A stretch of 64,000 bases of DNA from Nitrososphaerota archaeon (lineage in GTDB: Archaea; Thermoproteota; Nitrososphaeria; Nitrososphaerales; UBA183), in NCBI GenBank assembly GCA_029785685.1, contig JAFLZE010000001.1:100172-164171 (forward strand), given 5' to 3'. Positions 8,068 to 16,563 of the stretch are shown piece by piece. The translations under genes and the position numbers were made by a program. Each line of letters opens with the position of its first letter. Positions within the stretch are counted from its first letter, which is position 1. The notes beneath the pieces were generated by a model. The model was given only the letters and a program-made list of their open reading frames with translations. It was not told the DNA's origin and ran no database searches.

Positions 8068-8495
8068 GCGCGGACGAAGACGTAGTAGGGGCTCCCGTCC
8101 GGCCTGGATCTCGCCTCCACCCTCAGCTTCATCCCTGACCTGGCGTCCTCGGCCTTGACCCCTTCGAGCCAGGCGAGGGCCCTGACTCCTCCTCGAAACC
8201 CGGCTATGGCCACAGTGTAGGAGCCCTCGGCTGAAAAGCTCGCAGGGGCCGTCATAACCTGGGTGTAGGTCACCAGGGTGGCGTCCTGGCCTAGGTCGAC
8301 CCACTCGAATTCGCTCCCCATGCACCTGGGGCAGTCTGACTGCGGCGGGAAGGTGACATTCCCGCACTTCGTGCATTTGGTGGTGACGAACTTCCCGGCC
8401 CGTAAGGAGTCCCAGAACTCGTGGGTCCTGGATATTGGGATGTCGAACCGGAGGGTGAGTGGCCGCCTCGAATGCAGCGCAGGCGCTTCTGACAC
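8064..8495 (-). CDS. DUF35 zinc-ribbon/OB-fold acyl-CoA-associated protein
   Basis: A 143-residue protein with an N-terminal helix (RTHEFWDSLRAG), a rubredoxin-like zinc ribbon with two Cys pairs (CTKCG and CPRC) and a C-terminal OB fold (DATLVTYTQVMTAP). Such proteins form complexes with thiolases of the SCPx/archaeal ACAT type and pass acyl-CoA between active sites. It follows the thiolase gene by 3 nt on the same strand, a typical pair. The start is GTG at 8495. No HMG-CoA synthase lies next to it, so a role in mevalonate synthesis is less supported than one in acyl-CoA turnover. Confidence 0.9.
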   Translation of the reverse strand: MSEAPALHSRRPLTLRFDIPISRTHEFWDSLRAGKFVTTKCTKCGNVTFPPQSDCPRCMGSEFEWVDLGQDATLVTYTQVMTAPASFSAEGSYTVAIAGFRGGVRALAWLEGVKAEDARSGMKLRVEARSRPDGSPYYVFVRA

Positions 8496-8498
8496 GCC

Positions 8499-9659
8499 TC
8501 AGTCCCGGGAGTAGACGGTCACGTAGGCGTAGTGACCCGTCCCCCCTATGTTGTGCGTCAGCCCCAGTCCCCTCTTGATCGGAGCCTGGCGGTTCCCCGC
8601 TTCGCCCCTCAGCTGTTTTGTGATTTCGACTGCCATGGAGACCCCTGTGGCCCCGATGGGGTGTCCCTTAGCCTTCAGCCCGCCGTCCAAGTTAACCGGT
8701 ATCCTGCCGCCGAGTTCGGTCTCGCCTTCACGCACCATCTTTGCGCCCTCCCCCTTTTTGCAGAACCCCAGGTCTTCGTAAGCCATCAACTCTGCTATGG
8801 TGAAGCAGTCGTGGGCGGTGGCTATGTCTATGTCCCCCGGCGCGACCTTGGCCATAGAGTATGCTCGTGCAGCGGCGTCGACTGCCGCCCGGAGCCCGAC
8901 GTAGCTGTCCCTCCTGCTGAGGTTCGCTGTGTCGGATGAGTAACCCACCCCCCGGATCCAGACCGGAGTGTCGGTCAGTCTTTTCGCCGCCTCTTCAGAG
9001 GCCAGGACCACCGTTGCCGACCCGTCAGACAGAGGACATGCGTCGTAGAGTTTCAGTGGCCAGGCCACCATCTGGGAGCGCATGGCCTTCTCCAGTGTGA
9101 TCTCCTTCTGGAACTGGGCCAGAGGGTTCCTAGCGCCGTACTTGTGCGCCTTCACAGATATCCTGGAGAGGTCCTCCTGGGTAGTCCCGAACTCGTTCAT
9201 GTGCGCTACGGCATAGAGGGCGTAGTAGGCCGGAAAGGTCATTCCATAGTTTTCGAACTCCCATGTATAGGATCCCGCCCTCCCGATTAGCTCGACTGAG
9301 GTCGGAGTGTCCACCTCAGTCATCTTTTCCACGCCGACTGCCATGGCCACCTCGGTTTCGCCGCTGAGGATGCTGTTGTAGGCGGCTTTGACCGCCGCGC
9401 TCCCGCTGGCGCAGGCAGCTTCTACCCTCATGGTCCCGGCTCCGCTGAGGCCGGCATACTCCCCAACCACGACCGCAGGGAGCGACTCCTCGTACCACCC
9501 CCCAGCGCTCCCCACCACGACGTTACCGATGTCGTTACGGTCGACGCCGGCGTCATCGACGGCCTGCTTGATGGACTCGAAGGCGAGTTCGCCTATGTTG
9601 ACATCTGTCCGCCTTCCGAACCGGCTGTGGCCGATGCCAACCACGGCGACCCTTGTCAC
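8499..9659 (-). CDS. Thiolase, SCPx/archaeal type
   Basis: A 386-residue thiolase-fold enzyme. The nucleophilic Cys is in EAACASGSAA near residue 83, the catalytic His is in KAKGHPIGATG near 337, and the third motif is NIGGTGH in place of the classical CGGG. This variation is characteristic of SCPx-like and archaeal acetoacetyl-CoA thiolases. It cleaves or forms 3-oxoacyl-CoA. The DUF35 partner follows at once and acyl-CoA dehydrogenase precedes on the same strand, so a degradative operon is likely. The start is GTG at 9659. An acetoacetyl-CoA role in isoprenoid synthesis remains possible. Confidence 0.9.
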   Translation of the reverse strand: MTRVAVVGIGHSRFGRRTDVNIGELAFESIKQAVDDAGVDRNDIGNVVVGSAGGWYEESLPAVVVGEYAGLSGAGTMRVEAACASGSAAVKAAYNSILSGETEVAMAVGVEKMTEVDTPTSVELIGRAGSYTWEFENYGMTFPAYYALYAVAHMNEFGTTQEDLSRISVKAHKYGARNPLAQFQKEITLEKAMRSQMVAWPLKLYDACPLSDGSATVVLASEEAAKRLTDTPVWIRGVGYSSDTANLSRRDSYVGLRAAVDAAARAYSMAKVAPGDIDIATAHDCFTIAELMAYEDLGFCKKGEGAKMVREGETELGGRIPVNLDGGLKAKGHPIGATGVSMAVEITKQLRGEAGNRQAPIKRGLGLTHNIGGTGHYAYVTVYSRD

Positions 9660-9714
9660 CGTGCAGACGCCCCGGAGGTCGATGGCCCAGCTCTTGATTC
9701 CCCTGGAAGGGCGT

Positions 9715-10908
9715 TCAACCCAGGACGCCCATCTCTTTGGCCACTTCCTTCATTATGGTGAGCCTCTGGATGTCGTTGGTCCCCTCGTAGGTCTTGATGA
9801 TCTGCGAGTCTCGGAGCATCCTCTCAACCTGGCTATCGGTGGAGACGCCGTAGGCGCCCATGATCAACATGGCCATGTGGGCGTTCTTCTCGGCAGCCTC
9901 GGTGGCCGTGATCTTAGCTATGGATGACGCCTTGATGAAATCCTTCCCTTTCTTGGTCAGGGTGGCCGCCCAGTAAGTGAGGAGCCTGGCCGTGTGGACT
10001 GCGGCTGTCATCTCGGCTATCTTGAACTGGACCTGCTGGTAGCTCAGGAGGTAGTTGCCGAAGGTCTGCCTCTGTGTCGAATACCGCAGCGCCGCTTCGA
10101 GCGCACCCTGGGCAAGGCCCGTACCCTGGGCAGCGACCCCGACCCTCCCGTGGTCGTAGCAGGTCAGTGCGATCCTCACCCCCCTCCCGACTTCGCCTAC
10201 AATGTTGGCTTCTGGGACCTCGAGGCCGTCGAACACCAGCTCAACCGGCTGGTCCCCCCTGAGCCCGATGACGTCAGTTCGCTGCCCGACGTTGAGCCCC
10301 TTCATCCCCTTCTCGGCGATGAACGCGGTGATCCCTTGGTGCCTCTTGCTCCCCTCCATGGGGCTGGTCCTGGCGAATATCAGGAACGTCTCAGCCTTGT
10401 CCCCGTTGGTAATGAACATCTTCTTTCCGTTGATCACGTACCTGTCCCCCTCCTTCTTGGCGCTGGTCGAGATGGCGGCCACGTCGGAGCCGGTCCCAGG
10501 CTCTGTCATAGCGTGGGCGGCGATCTTCTCCCCTTTCGCGATCGGGACGAGATATCTCCTCTTCTGCTCTTCGGTCCCGAACAAGAAGATTGGGGTGGAG
10601 ACCAGGTAGGTGGCGCCGACTACGGCAGAGAAGGCTGCGGAAAACCTGGCGATCTCTTCGGTGGCGATGACCAGGGAAAGGTCGTCCCCGCCTCCTCCGC
10701 CGTACTCTTCTGGGAAGGGGACGCCGAAGAGGCCCAAGGCTGCTGCCTTCTTCACCAGCCCCATGTCCATCTGATTCTCCCTGTCTATCCTCTGTGTTAC
10801 CGGCGCCAGTTCCTTCTCGGCGAACTCCCTGACGGCTTGGCGGAAGGCCTCCTGTTCCTCTGAAACCGTGATCACATAGTCTGACGGACTGGGCGAGATG
10901 GTGCTCAT
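9715..10908 (-). CDS. Acyl-CoA dehydrogenase
   Basis: A 397-residue flavoprotein. FAD/substrate segments MTEPGTGSDVAAI (near residue 137) and FITNGDKAETFLIFART, the ETF-docking middle domain and the catalytic Glu in KTYEGTNDIQR near the C-terminus are all present. It introduces the 2,3-double bond in acyl-CoAs and passes electrons to an electron-transfer flavoprotein, none of which is seen here. A palindromic TATA-like box lies 26 nt upstream of ATG 10908, suggesting a leaderless mRNA. It is transcribed with the thiolase and DUF35 genes and divergently from the fused dehydrogenase/hydratase gene. Chain-length preference cannot be read from sequence. Confidence 0.94.
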   Translation of the reverse strand: MSTISPSPSDYVITVSEEQEAFRQAVREFAEKELAPVTQRIDRENQMDMGLVKKAAALGLFGVPFPEEYGGGGGDDLSLVIATEEIARFSAAFSAVVGATYLVSTPIFLFGTEEQKRRYLVPIAKGEKIAAHAMTEPGTGSDVAAISTSAKKEGDRYVINGKKMFITNGDKAETFLIFARTSPMEGSKRHQGITAFIAEKGMKGLNVGQRTDVIGLRGDQPVELVFDGLEVPEANIVGEVGRGVRIALTCYDHGRVGVAAQGTGLAQGALEAALRYSTQRQTFGNYLLSYQQVQFKIAEMTAAVHTARLLTYWAATLTKKGKDFIKASSIAKITATEAAEKNAHMAMLIMGAYGVSTDSQVERMLRDSQIIKTYEGTNDIQRLTIMKEVAKEMGVLG

Positions 10909-10928
10909 TGGATTGGCTCCCCTCTGGT

Positions 10929-10938
10929 CGTATATACG
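10929..10938 (-). promoter_or_regulatory. TATA-like box of the acyl-CoA dehydrogenase operon
   Basis: cgtatatacg is centred 26 nt upstream of ATG 10908. It is the clearest TATA element of the acyl-CoA block. Confidence 0.65.
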
Positions 10939-10959
10939 CGATTACTTTTGGTAACCTCG

Positions 10960-10974
10960 CTTTCCAGTGGAAAG
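10960..10974. promoter_or_regulatory. Perfect palindrome between divergent acyl-CoA promoters
   Basis: CTTTCCAGTGGAAAG is a perfect inverted repeat of 7-nt arms around a central G. It ends 4 nt before the TATA-like box of the 11007 gene. It could be an operator for the acyl-CoA genes. Its core also matches the mini-ORB motif bound by archaeal Orc1/Cdc6 proteins. Confidence 0.55.
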
Positions 10975-10977
10975 AGC

Positions 10978-10983
10978 CTTAAG
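10978..10983 (+). promoter_or_regulatory. TATA-like box of the hydroxyacyl-CoA dehydrogenase/hydratase gene
   Basis: cttaag is centred 26 nt upstream of ATG 11007, the distance expected for leaderless transcription. A purine-rich aggag also sits directly before the ATG. Confidence 0.45.
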
Positions 10984-11006
10984 TCGGCCGCGCCGCCTCT
11001 AGGAGT

Positions 11007-13001
11007 ATGGCCATCGAGCGGGTGACGGTAGTCGGCGCAGGGGACATGGGTCACGGTATCGCAGAGCTCTTCGCGGTCAATGGGTTCCATGTGACGCTGG
11101 TGGACAAGTTCCCACAGGCGTTGGAGAAGGCTCAGGCGAGGATAGCGTCGAGTCTGGACAGGCTGGTGGAGAAGGGGAAGCTGACCAAGGAGCAGTCCTC
11201 AGAGGCGAAATCGAAGATAGCGTACGCCGGCGACCTTGGCGGTGCGGTATCGGCCGCGGACCTGGTGGTGGAAGCTGTCCCCGAGTCGGTCGAGCTGAAG
11301 AAGGGGGTCATCAGGGAAGCCTCGGCGTCTGCCCCCGCCGGAGCAATCTTTGCATCGAACACTTCGAACATCAGGATATCGGACCTGGCTGAAGCCGCCA
11401 ACAGGCCGCACAGGGTGGTCGGGATGCACTTCTTCAACCCCCCCATGCTGATGAAGCTGGTCGAGGTGATTCCCGGGGCAAAGACTGACCCGGCCGTTGC
11501 CCAGGAGGTCTTCGACCTCTGCGGTAAGCTCGGGCGCACGGCGGTGAAGGTGCAAAAGGACTCGCCCGGATTCATAGTCAACAGGATCAATGCGGCTGAC
11601 ACCCTCTTCTTCTGCCTGCTCCTCGACCGAGGGGTCGCGAGCCCTTCGGAGGTTGACAGATTCGCCAGAGGACAGGGCCTTCCGATGGGGCCCTACGAGC
11701 TGCTTGACTTCGTCGGCGTTGACGTGGGAGCGGACTCCCTCGCGTACTTCGCATCGGCCCTCTCTCCGGAGTACGGCAAGGGGACCACCTTCGCTAAGAT
11801 GGTAAAGGAGGGCCGCCTAGGCAAGAAGACCGGCCGTGGGTTCTACGACTGGTCGAGCGGGAAGGCAGAGATTCCAAAAGCGGATCCTACAGACAAGGTC
11901 TCGATCATGGACATATTCGCCCTCGAGATCAACGAGTCTGTGAAGCTGCTTGAAGAGGGGGTGGCTACGCCGGATGATATAGAAAGAGGGGTCGTCCTGG
12001 GGATGAACAGGCCGTTCGGGCCCATCTCTGTCGCCAAGGATTTGAGCAATGCTGAAGTCAAGGCAAAGCTCGAAGAGCTCTCGGCCAAATATGAGTGCGG
12101 CGTGTTCGCCCCGGCGCGTTCGATAGCTGAAGGGAGGCTCCGCGACGCCATAGAGGGGAGGCTTCATCCCATGTCGGGCGAGGCTGGTCCGTCGACCGAA
12201 GCTAGAGCCCCAGCACCCGAGGCGACGCGGGGGGCGATCCGCCTAGAAAGGCTCGAGGGAGGGGTGGCCAAGGTTGTCATAGCCAGACCAAGGCTGAACC
12301 TGATCAACGGCGAGGTCCTCGACGGCCTGAACGGGGTATTGACCGACTTGTGGAACGACCGGGAAATCAGGGCCATTGTGGTGACAGGGGAGGGAACGGT
12401 CTTCTCTGCTGGCTTCGAGATGACGAAGTTCGTCTCGGACGCGGCGGGGATGATGGAGTTCGCCAGAAAGGGGGAGCGGACCATGAGGCGCCTGAGCGAA
12501 ATCCCCAAGCTCACGATAGCGGTCCTGAAGGGGTATGCCCTCGGAGGAGGCCTCGAACTAGCCCTGGCCTGCGACCTCAGGCTCGCCACCGAGGACGTGG
12601 AACTGAAGTTCCCAGAGCTCGCGCGTGGCCTGGTGCCTGCGTGGTCAGGGACCCAGAGGCTTAGCAGGCTGGTCGGTCTATCGCGGGCTTCGTCCATGAT
12701 ACTCGCCTGCGAGAGCGTCACGGGCAAGCGAGCATACGAGATGGGTCTGGTGAACCGGGTCATCCAGGCGGTGGAACCTGACGAACAAGCAGTCAAGTAC
12801 GCGCGGGAGCTAGCGTCTTCGGAGGCGCCAGTAGCCGTCATGCTGGCGAAGAAGCTGCTCAACAAGGGGTCCGAGGTCCCTACTGACGTTGGGCTAGAGA
12901 TGGAGGAGATGGCTGCGGGCGTCCTGTTTGGGACGGAGGACCTGAAGGAAGGGATATCAGCGTTCCTTGGCAAGAGGAAGCCGGAATTCAAAGGGAAGTA
13001 A
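11007..13001 (+). CDS. Fused 3-hydroxyacyl-CoA dehydrogenase / enoyl-CoA hydratase
   Basis: A 664-residue bifunctional enzyme. Residues 1-380 form the dehydrogenase: Rossmann motif VVGAGDMGHGIAELF, MHFFNPPMLMKLVEV with the catalytic His, and two C-terminal helical domains. Residues 405-660 form a crotonase domain with the oxyanion and acid-base region ALGGGLELALACDLR and a second Glu in KFPELARGL. The domain order matches archaeal crotonyl-CoA hydratase/3-hydroxybutyryl-CoA dehydrogenases. It catalyses hydration and NAD-dependent oxidation in beta-oxidation, or the equivalent steps of acetyl-CoA-forming carbon fixation. The oxidation reading is favoured by the neighbouring acyl-CoA dehydrogenase and thiolases. 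Confidence 0.94.
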   Translation: MAIERVTVVGAGDMGHGIAELFAVNGFHVTLVDKFPQALEKAQARIASSLDRLVEKGKLTKEQSSEAKSKIAYAGDLGGAVSAADLVVEAVPESVELKKGVIREASASAPAGAIFASNTSNIRISDLAEAANRPHRVVGMHFFNPPMLMKLVEVIPGAKTDPAVAQEVFDLCGKLGRTAVKVQKDSPGFIVNRINAADTLFFCLLLDRGVASPSEVDRFARGQGLPMGPYELLDFVGVDVGADSLAYFASALSPEYGKGTTFAKMVKEGRLGKKTGRGFYDWSSGKAEIPKADPTDKVSIMDIFALEINESVKLLEEGVATPDDIERGVVLGMNRPFGPISVAKDLSNAEVKAKLEELSAKYECGVFAPARSIAEGRLRDAIEGRLHPMSGEAGPSTEARAPAPEATRGAIRLERLEGGVAKVVIARPRLNLINGEVLDGLNGVLTDLWNDREIRAIVVTGEGTVFSAGFEMTKFVSDAAGMMEFARKGERTMRRLSEIPKLTIAVLKGYALGGGLELALACDLRLATEDVELKFPELARGLVPAWSGTQRLSRLVGLSRASSMILACESVTGKRAYEMGLVNRVIQAVEPDEQAVKYARELASSEAPVAVMLAKKLLNKGSEVPTDVGLEMEEMAAGVLFGTEDLKEGISAFLGKRKPEFKGK

Positions 13002-13007
13002 GGTCGC

Positions 13008-14201
13008 GTGGTAGAGCTCAAAGATGCGTATGTAGCGGACTACCTGAGAGTCCCTTTCTCTAGGTCGAGACCTTCTCAGCCTGAGAAGGACGTGTATAAC
13101 TCGGTCAGGATGGATCAGGCCCTGAGTCTCCTCATACGCAGGGTCCTAGAGAGGACGACCTTCAAGCCTGAAGAGGTCGGAGACGTGGTCACAGGTTGCG
13201 CCTTCCAGACGGGGGAGAACTGGCTCTACGGCGGGAGGCACCCGGTCCTCCTCGCCGGCCTCCCGGTGTCGGTCCCGGCCATGGGTATGGATAGGGCGTG
13301 CGCGTCGTCAATGAACGCTGCGGCGGAAGGGGCCATGGAAATCATGACCGGGAACTCTGAGGTCGTCCTCGCCGGAGGGATGGAGCACCTCACTCACGTC
13401 CCGATGTCGAACAACCCCGCTCTGGCGCCGAACACGCGGCTTCTCACGAGGCCGGAGTACATGAAGTATCAGATGAACACAGGCTACTCGATGGGGCTCA
13501 CTGCTGAGAAGCTCGCCGAGATGGAGGGGTTCACCAGGGAGGAGATGGACAGGTTCTCCGTGGATTCGCATGTGAAGGCGGCGAGGGCAGTGGACGAGGG
13601 ATGGTTCGGGGGCGAGCTGCTGCCGATGAAGGTAGAGTTCGAAGGGGAAGAGCGGGTCATCGAGGCAGACCAGAGCATAAGGAGGAGCACTACCCTGGAG
13701 CAAATGGCTGCCCTCCAGCCATCATTCAAGTCAGGTGGACTCATCACGGCCGGGAACTCTTCTCCTCTTAATGCTGGGGCGTCCATGTTGGCCCTCGCAT
13801 CGAAGGAGAAGCTCGAGGAGTACGGAGTCCGACCTCTGGCCAAGATCGTGTCCATGGGCTGGGCCGGGGTCGAGCCGAGCGTCATGGGGAAGGGCCCCGT
13901 GCCTGCGTCCCAGAAGGCGCTTGCGAAGGCTGGGCTCAGCGCAGATCAGGTGGACGTGTGGGAGATCAACGAGGCGTTCGCCGTCGTGGTGCTCTATGCA
14001 ATCCGGGAGCTGCGGCTCGACCCGACGAAGGTCAACGTCCACGGAGGGGCGATAGCCATCGGACACCCGCTCGGCGCGTCTGGGGCTAGGCTCGTTGGTA
14101 CGCTCGCGAGGGAACTCCACCGGGGCGGGAAGGAGTACGGCATGGCCACACTCTGCGTGGGAGGCGGGCAGGGGTTCGCCGTGCTGATGCAGAGGGCATA
14201 G
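13008..14201 (+). CDS. Acetyl-CoA C-acyltransferase (classical thiolase)
   Basis: A 397-residue thiolase with all classical motifs: catalytic Cys in DRACASSMNAA (Cys 98), GGAIAIGHPLGASGAR with the His, and the C-terminal CVGGGQG. It performs thiolytic cleavage of 3-ketoacyl-CoA. It starts with GTG 6 nt after the fused dehydrogenase/hydratase gene, so the two are almost certainly co-transcribed, giving hydration, oxidation and thiolysis in one transcript. It is clearly different from the SCPx-type thiolase at 8.5-9.7 kb, so the locus holds two thiolase classes, possibly for different chain types. Confidence 0.95.
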   Translation: MVELKDAYVADYLRVPFSRSRPSQPEKDVYNSVRMDQALSLLIRRVLERTTFKPEEVGDVVTGCAFQTGENWLYGGRHPVLLAGLPVSVPAMGMDRACASSMNAAAEGAMEIMTGNSEVVLAGGMEHLTHVPMSNNPALAPNTRLLTRPEYMKYQMNTGYSMGLTAEKLAEMEGFTREEMDRFSVDSHVKAARAVDEGWFGGELLPMKVEFEGEERVIEADQSIRRSTTLEQMAALQPSFKSGGLITAGNSSPLNAGASMLALASKEKLEEYGVRPLAKIVSMGWAGVEPSVMGKGPVPASQKALAKAGLSADQVDVWEINEAFAVVVLYAIRELRLDPTKVNVHGGAIAIGHPLGASGARLVGTLARELHRGGKEYGMATLCVGGGQGFAVLMQRA

Positions 14202-14204
14202 ACA

Positions 14205-15347
14205 CTACTGGATTACGCCCTTCGACTTCAGTCTCTGCGTGTCTGCACGGGAGTAGCCTAGGGCTTTCATGACGGAAGCTGTGTCTTTTCCCAGGCGGGG
14301 GGCTGCGGTGTAAGGCCTTTTCCTCATGGCTGGGATTGTCCTGATCGGACTGTTGAGAACCTCTTCGCGCCCGATTCCCACCAGCATCCCGAGGCGTTTG
14401 GCCCAGTCGCTGGCAAGCGCCTCCTCTACGGTCAGGACAGGCGTCGCACAGGTGTCCTTGTCCATGAGCGCCTTCGCCCACTCGTCCCTCGTCCTCGTCA
14501 CGAAGGTGCGCTCCAACTCTGAGGTGACGCGCGCCCTCTCCTCGACAGTCCCGAATCGCAGCGGCTCGAGCTCAGGGAGGCCGAGCGCACCCACCAGGTT
14601 CCGCCAGAAGACAGGTTCGATGGCAGCGACAGCGACGTACTTGCCGTCGGAGGTCCGATACACGTTGTAGTAGGGCGTTGAGCCGAAGATGAGGCTGTCC
14701 CCCTCCTTGGGGGCCTTGCCTGTCGCCAGGTAGGCGGAAGCGGGGAGGACCATCCAGGACATCAGGGAGCCGACTATTGGAACGTCTATGAAGACAGGCC
14801 TCCTGCGACCGGAGAGCGCCCCCAGGATCCCCAGGGCCGCGTACATCCCAGAGGCAATGTCACCCAGCTGGAGGAACGGGACCTCGGACTTGGCGGAGTA
14901 TGCGAGCGTCCCAGTCACAGACTGGAAGTTGATGTCATGCCCAGGCATAGAGCTGAGCGTGCTCTCTTGGCCGTAGGCCGATATCGAGCAGTAGACAATC
15001 TTCGGGTTCACTTTCTTCACCTGGGCGAAGGATAGCCCGAGCCTGGACATGGCACCAGGCCGAAAACCCTCCACGAACACGTCGGCGGTGCGGAGAAGAC
15101 GCTGCATCGCGGCTTTCCCTTCGGCAGACTTCAGGTCTATACCGATGCTCTTCTTGTTCCTGTTGACAGTCGCGTGTACGGGGCTCCTGCCGCCTTTGGT
15201 AGGAGGGGTGACCCGCATGTAGTCCCCCAAGCCGGGCTGCTCCACCTTGATCACTTCTGCCCCCATGTCAGAGAGTATCATGGTGCAGAACCCTCCGGGG
15301 AGGAGCCGCGTGGCGTCGACCACCCTCACGCCATCCAGGAAGCCCAA
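14205..15347 (-). CDS. CaiB/BaiF family protein, alpha-methylacyl-CoA racemase-like
   Basis: A 380-residue class III CoA-transferase fold. Visible are the N-terminal DGVRVVDATRLLPGGFC, MGAEVIKVEQPGLGDYMR, NRNKKSIGIDLK and the PGHDINFQSVTG segment with the conserved Asp. The GHDIN context is closest to alpha-methylacyl-CoA racemases, but CoA-transferase activity cannot be excluded. The frame is open up to 15587. The family N-terminus and a TATA-like box at 15371-15378, 27 nt upstream, place the start at TTG 15347. It converges with the thiolase gene, only 3 nt apart. Racemase function would let the locus handle methyl-branched acyl-CoAs. Confidence 0.85.
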   Translation of the reverse strand: MGFLDGVRVVDATRLLPGGFCTMILSDMGAEVIKVEQPGLGDYMRVTPPTKGGRSPVHATVNRNKKSIGIDLKSAEGKAAMQRLLRTADVFVEGFRPGAMSRLGLSFAQVKKVNPKIVYCSISAYGQESTLSSMPGHDINFQSVTGTLAYSAKSEVPFLQLGDIASGMYAALGILGALSGRRRPVFIDVPIVGSLMSWMVLPASAYLATGKAPKEGDSLIFGSTPYYNVYRTSDGKYVAVAAIEPVFWRNLVGALGLPELEPLRFGTVEERARVTSELERTFVTRTRDEWAKALMDKDTCATPVLTVEEALASDWAKRLGMLVGIGREEVLNSPIRTIPAMRKRPYTAAPRLGKDTASVMKALGYSRADTQRLKSKGVIQ

Positions 15348-15370
15348 CGTTCTCCCGGCCCGGGCTGCGC

Positions 15371-15378
15371 AAATAAAG
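15371..15378 (-). promoter_or_regulatory. TATA-like box of the CaiB/AMACR-type gene
   Basis: On the minus strand the sequence cctttattt is centred 27 nt upstream of TTG 15347. This supports the short form of the protein. Confidence 0.5.
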
Positions 15379-15513
15379 GCTAAATTCCTGCCCTGTCTTG
15401 ACACTCCCGACGATGAGGTGAACGCCGTCCCAGTCATAGTCCGGAGTAAGCTCCCGGACAGATGATGATCTCGCGACGATACTGAGTCAAAAACAATCGA
15501 GGACCGAGCGCTT

Positions 15514-16311
15514 TTGGACACATTCGAGCGGCTGGTTGCTGAAGCCTGGACCCGCCAGTTCCAGGGGTGGGACTTCGAGTTCCTCAACGGAAGATACGTC
15601 GAAGGGAGGACATCGTGGAACTACGAGCGGCTGCTGGGGTTGAGGCTGGCAGGGGCAGGAACGTACCTTGACCTTGGGACAGGGGGCGGCGAGCTCTTGT
15701 CCTCAATGGCTTCGCTACCTCGTCGAACGGTGGCGACCGAAGGGTATCGGCCCAATCTTCAGGTGGCGCTCAGGAGGCTGAACCGCCGAGGCGTGGACGT
15801 CGTTTTCTCCTTTAGCGACGATAACGCTGCCACAGGGATGCAGCGGGGGGTGCTCCCCTTCAGAGACGCGACAATCGACCTGGTCAGCAGTCGGCACGAA
15901 GCCTTCGTGGCCAAGGAGACGGCGAGAGTGCTCCGCCCAGGCGGGGCGTTCGTCACGCAACAGGTTGGTCCTGGCAACGACGAGGAGCTGGCCCTGCTTC
16001 TGGGCGAACGTGAAGACGAGAGGGGGCGTTGGGACCTCGCCGAGGCCGTGAGGCAGGTCAGGGGTGCTGGACTGCGTGTGACCGAGAGCGGCGAAGAGAA
16101 GGTCCGCTCCAGCTTCCTTGACATCGGAGCTCTGGCGTATTATCTGAAGGCCGTAGGTCCTCTGGAGTTCGACGCGGCCAGTCTCGCCAAACTTGAGAGG
16201 CCCCTGAGGGAGGCTGACTCGAAGATACGGACTGTGGGATCCTTCGATGTCACCGCCTCGCGCTTCTACCTCGTTGCCGAGAAGCAAGGAGAGGATCCGT
16301 CCCAACATTAA
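15514..16311 (+). CDS. Class I SAM-dependent methyltransferase
   Basis: A 265-residue protein with the SAM-binding motif I GTYLDLGTGGGELL near residue 48, an acidic loop after strand 2 (VATEGYRPN) and a post-motif segment VLRPGGAFVTQQVGPGND typical of small-molecule methyltransferases. The substrate is unknown. The start is TTG 15514. The gene runs divergently from the CaiB/AMACR gene across a 166-nt gap and is followed 8 nt later by a small ribbon-helix-helix gene. No metal-binding or membrane features are visible. Confidence 0.8.
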   Translation: MDTFERLVAEAWTRQFQGWDFEFLNGRYVEGRTSWNYERLLGLRLAGAGTYLDLGTGGGELLSSMASLPRRTVATEGYRPNLQVALRRLNRRGVDVVFSFSDDNAATGMQRGVLPFRDATIDLVSSRHEAFVAKETARVLRPGGAFVTQQVGPGNDEELALLLGEREDERGRWDLAEAVRQVRGAGLRVTESGEEKVRSSFLDIGALAYYLKAVGPLEFDAASLAKLERPLREADSKIRTVGSFDVTASRFYLVAEKQGEDPSQH

Positions 16312-16319
16312 TAGCGCCA

Positions 16320-16514
16320 ATGCTGGCGATGAGTCAGATGGGCAGGAGCGTCAAGGTCCATGACGACACCCACCGGGCGCTGATGCAGCTGAAGGCTAAG
16401 AGGAGGAGCGCAAGCGTCGACCAGGTGATACGAGAGATGATCAGGCAGTCGACTGGCACCTCGGTGGGGAAGCCCCCTCAGGGGGCGGAAGATCTGGCCA
16501 AGTACTCGGAGTGA
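16320..16514 (+). CDS. Small ribbon-helix-helix protein
   Basis: A 64-residue protein. GRSVKVHDDTHRALMQLK is the short beta strand and first helix of a MetJ/Arc-type ribbon-helix-helix domain, and SVDQVIREMIRQSTG is the second helix. Such proteins bind DNA as dimers and are often autoregulators or antitoxins. No recognisable toxin lies beside it: the next gene encodes an unrelated 48-residue protein. Internal ATG codons at 16329 and 16338 are also possible starts; the conserved domain begins right after the latter. Confidence 0.65.
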   Translation: MLAMSQMGRSVKVHDDTHRALMQLKAKRRSASVDQVIREMIRQSTGTSVGKPPQGAEDLAKYSE

Positions 16515-16563
16515 CGAACCGGCAAGACAGAAATACGAACCCGCTGAGCCTCCCGACCCATCA

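Noticed and set aside
7659..8376. Minus-strand open frames over the SCP2 gene
   Set aside because: They are mirror frames of clearly conserved genes on either strand and show no family pattern of their own.
15348..15587. 80-residue N-terminal extension of the CaiB/AMACR-type protein
   Set aside because: The extension is Ser/Arg-rich and unlike the family, overlaps the divergent methyltransferase gene, and the TATA position supports TTG 15347.
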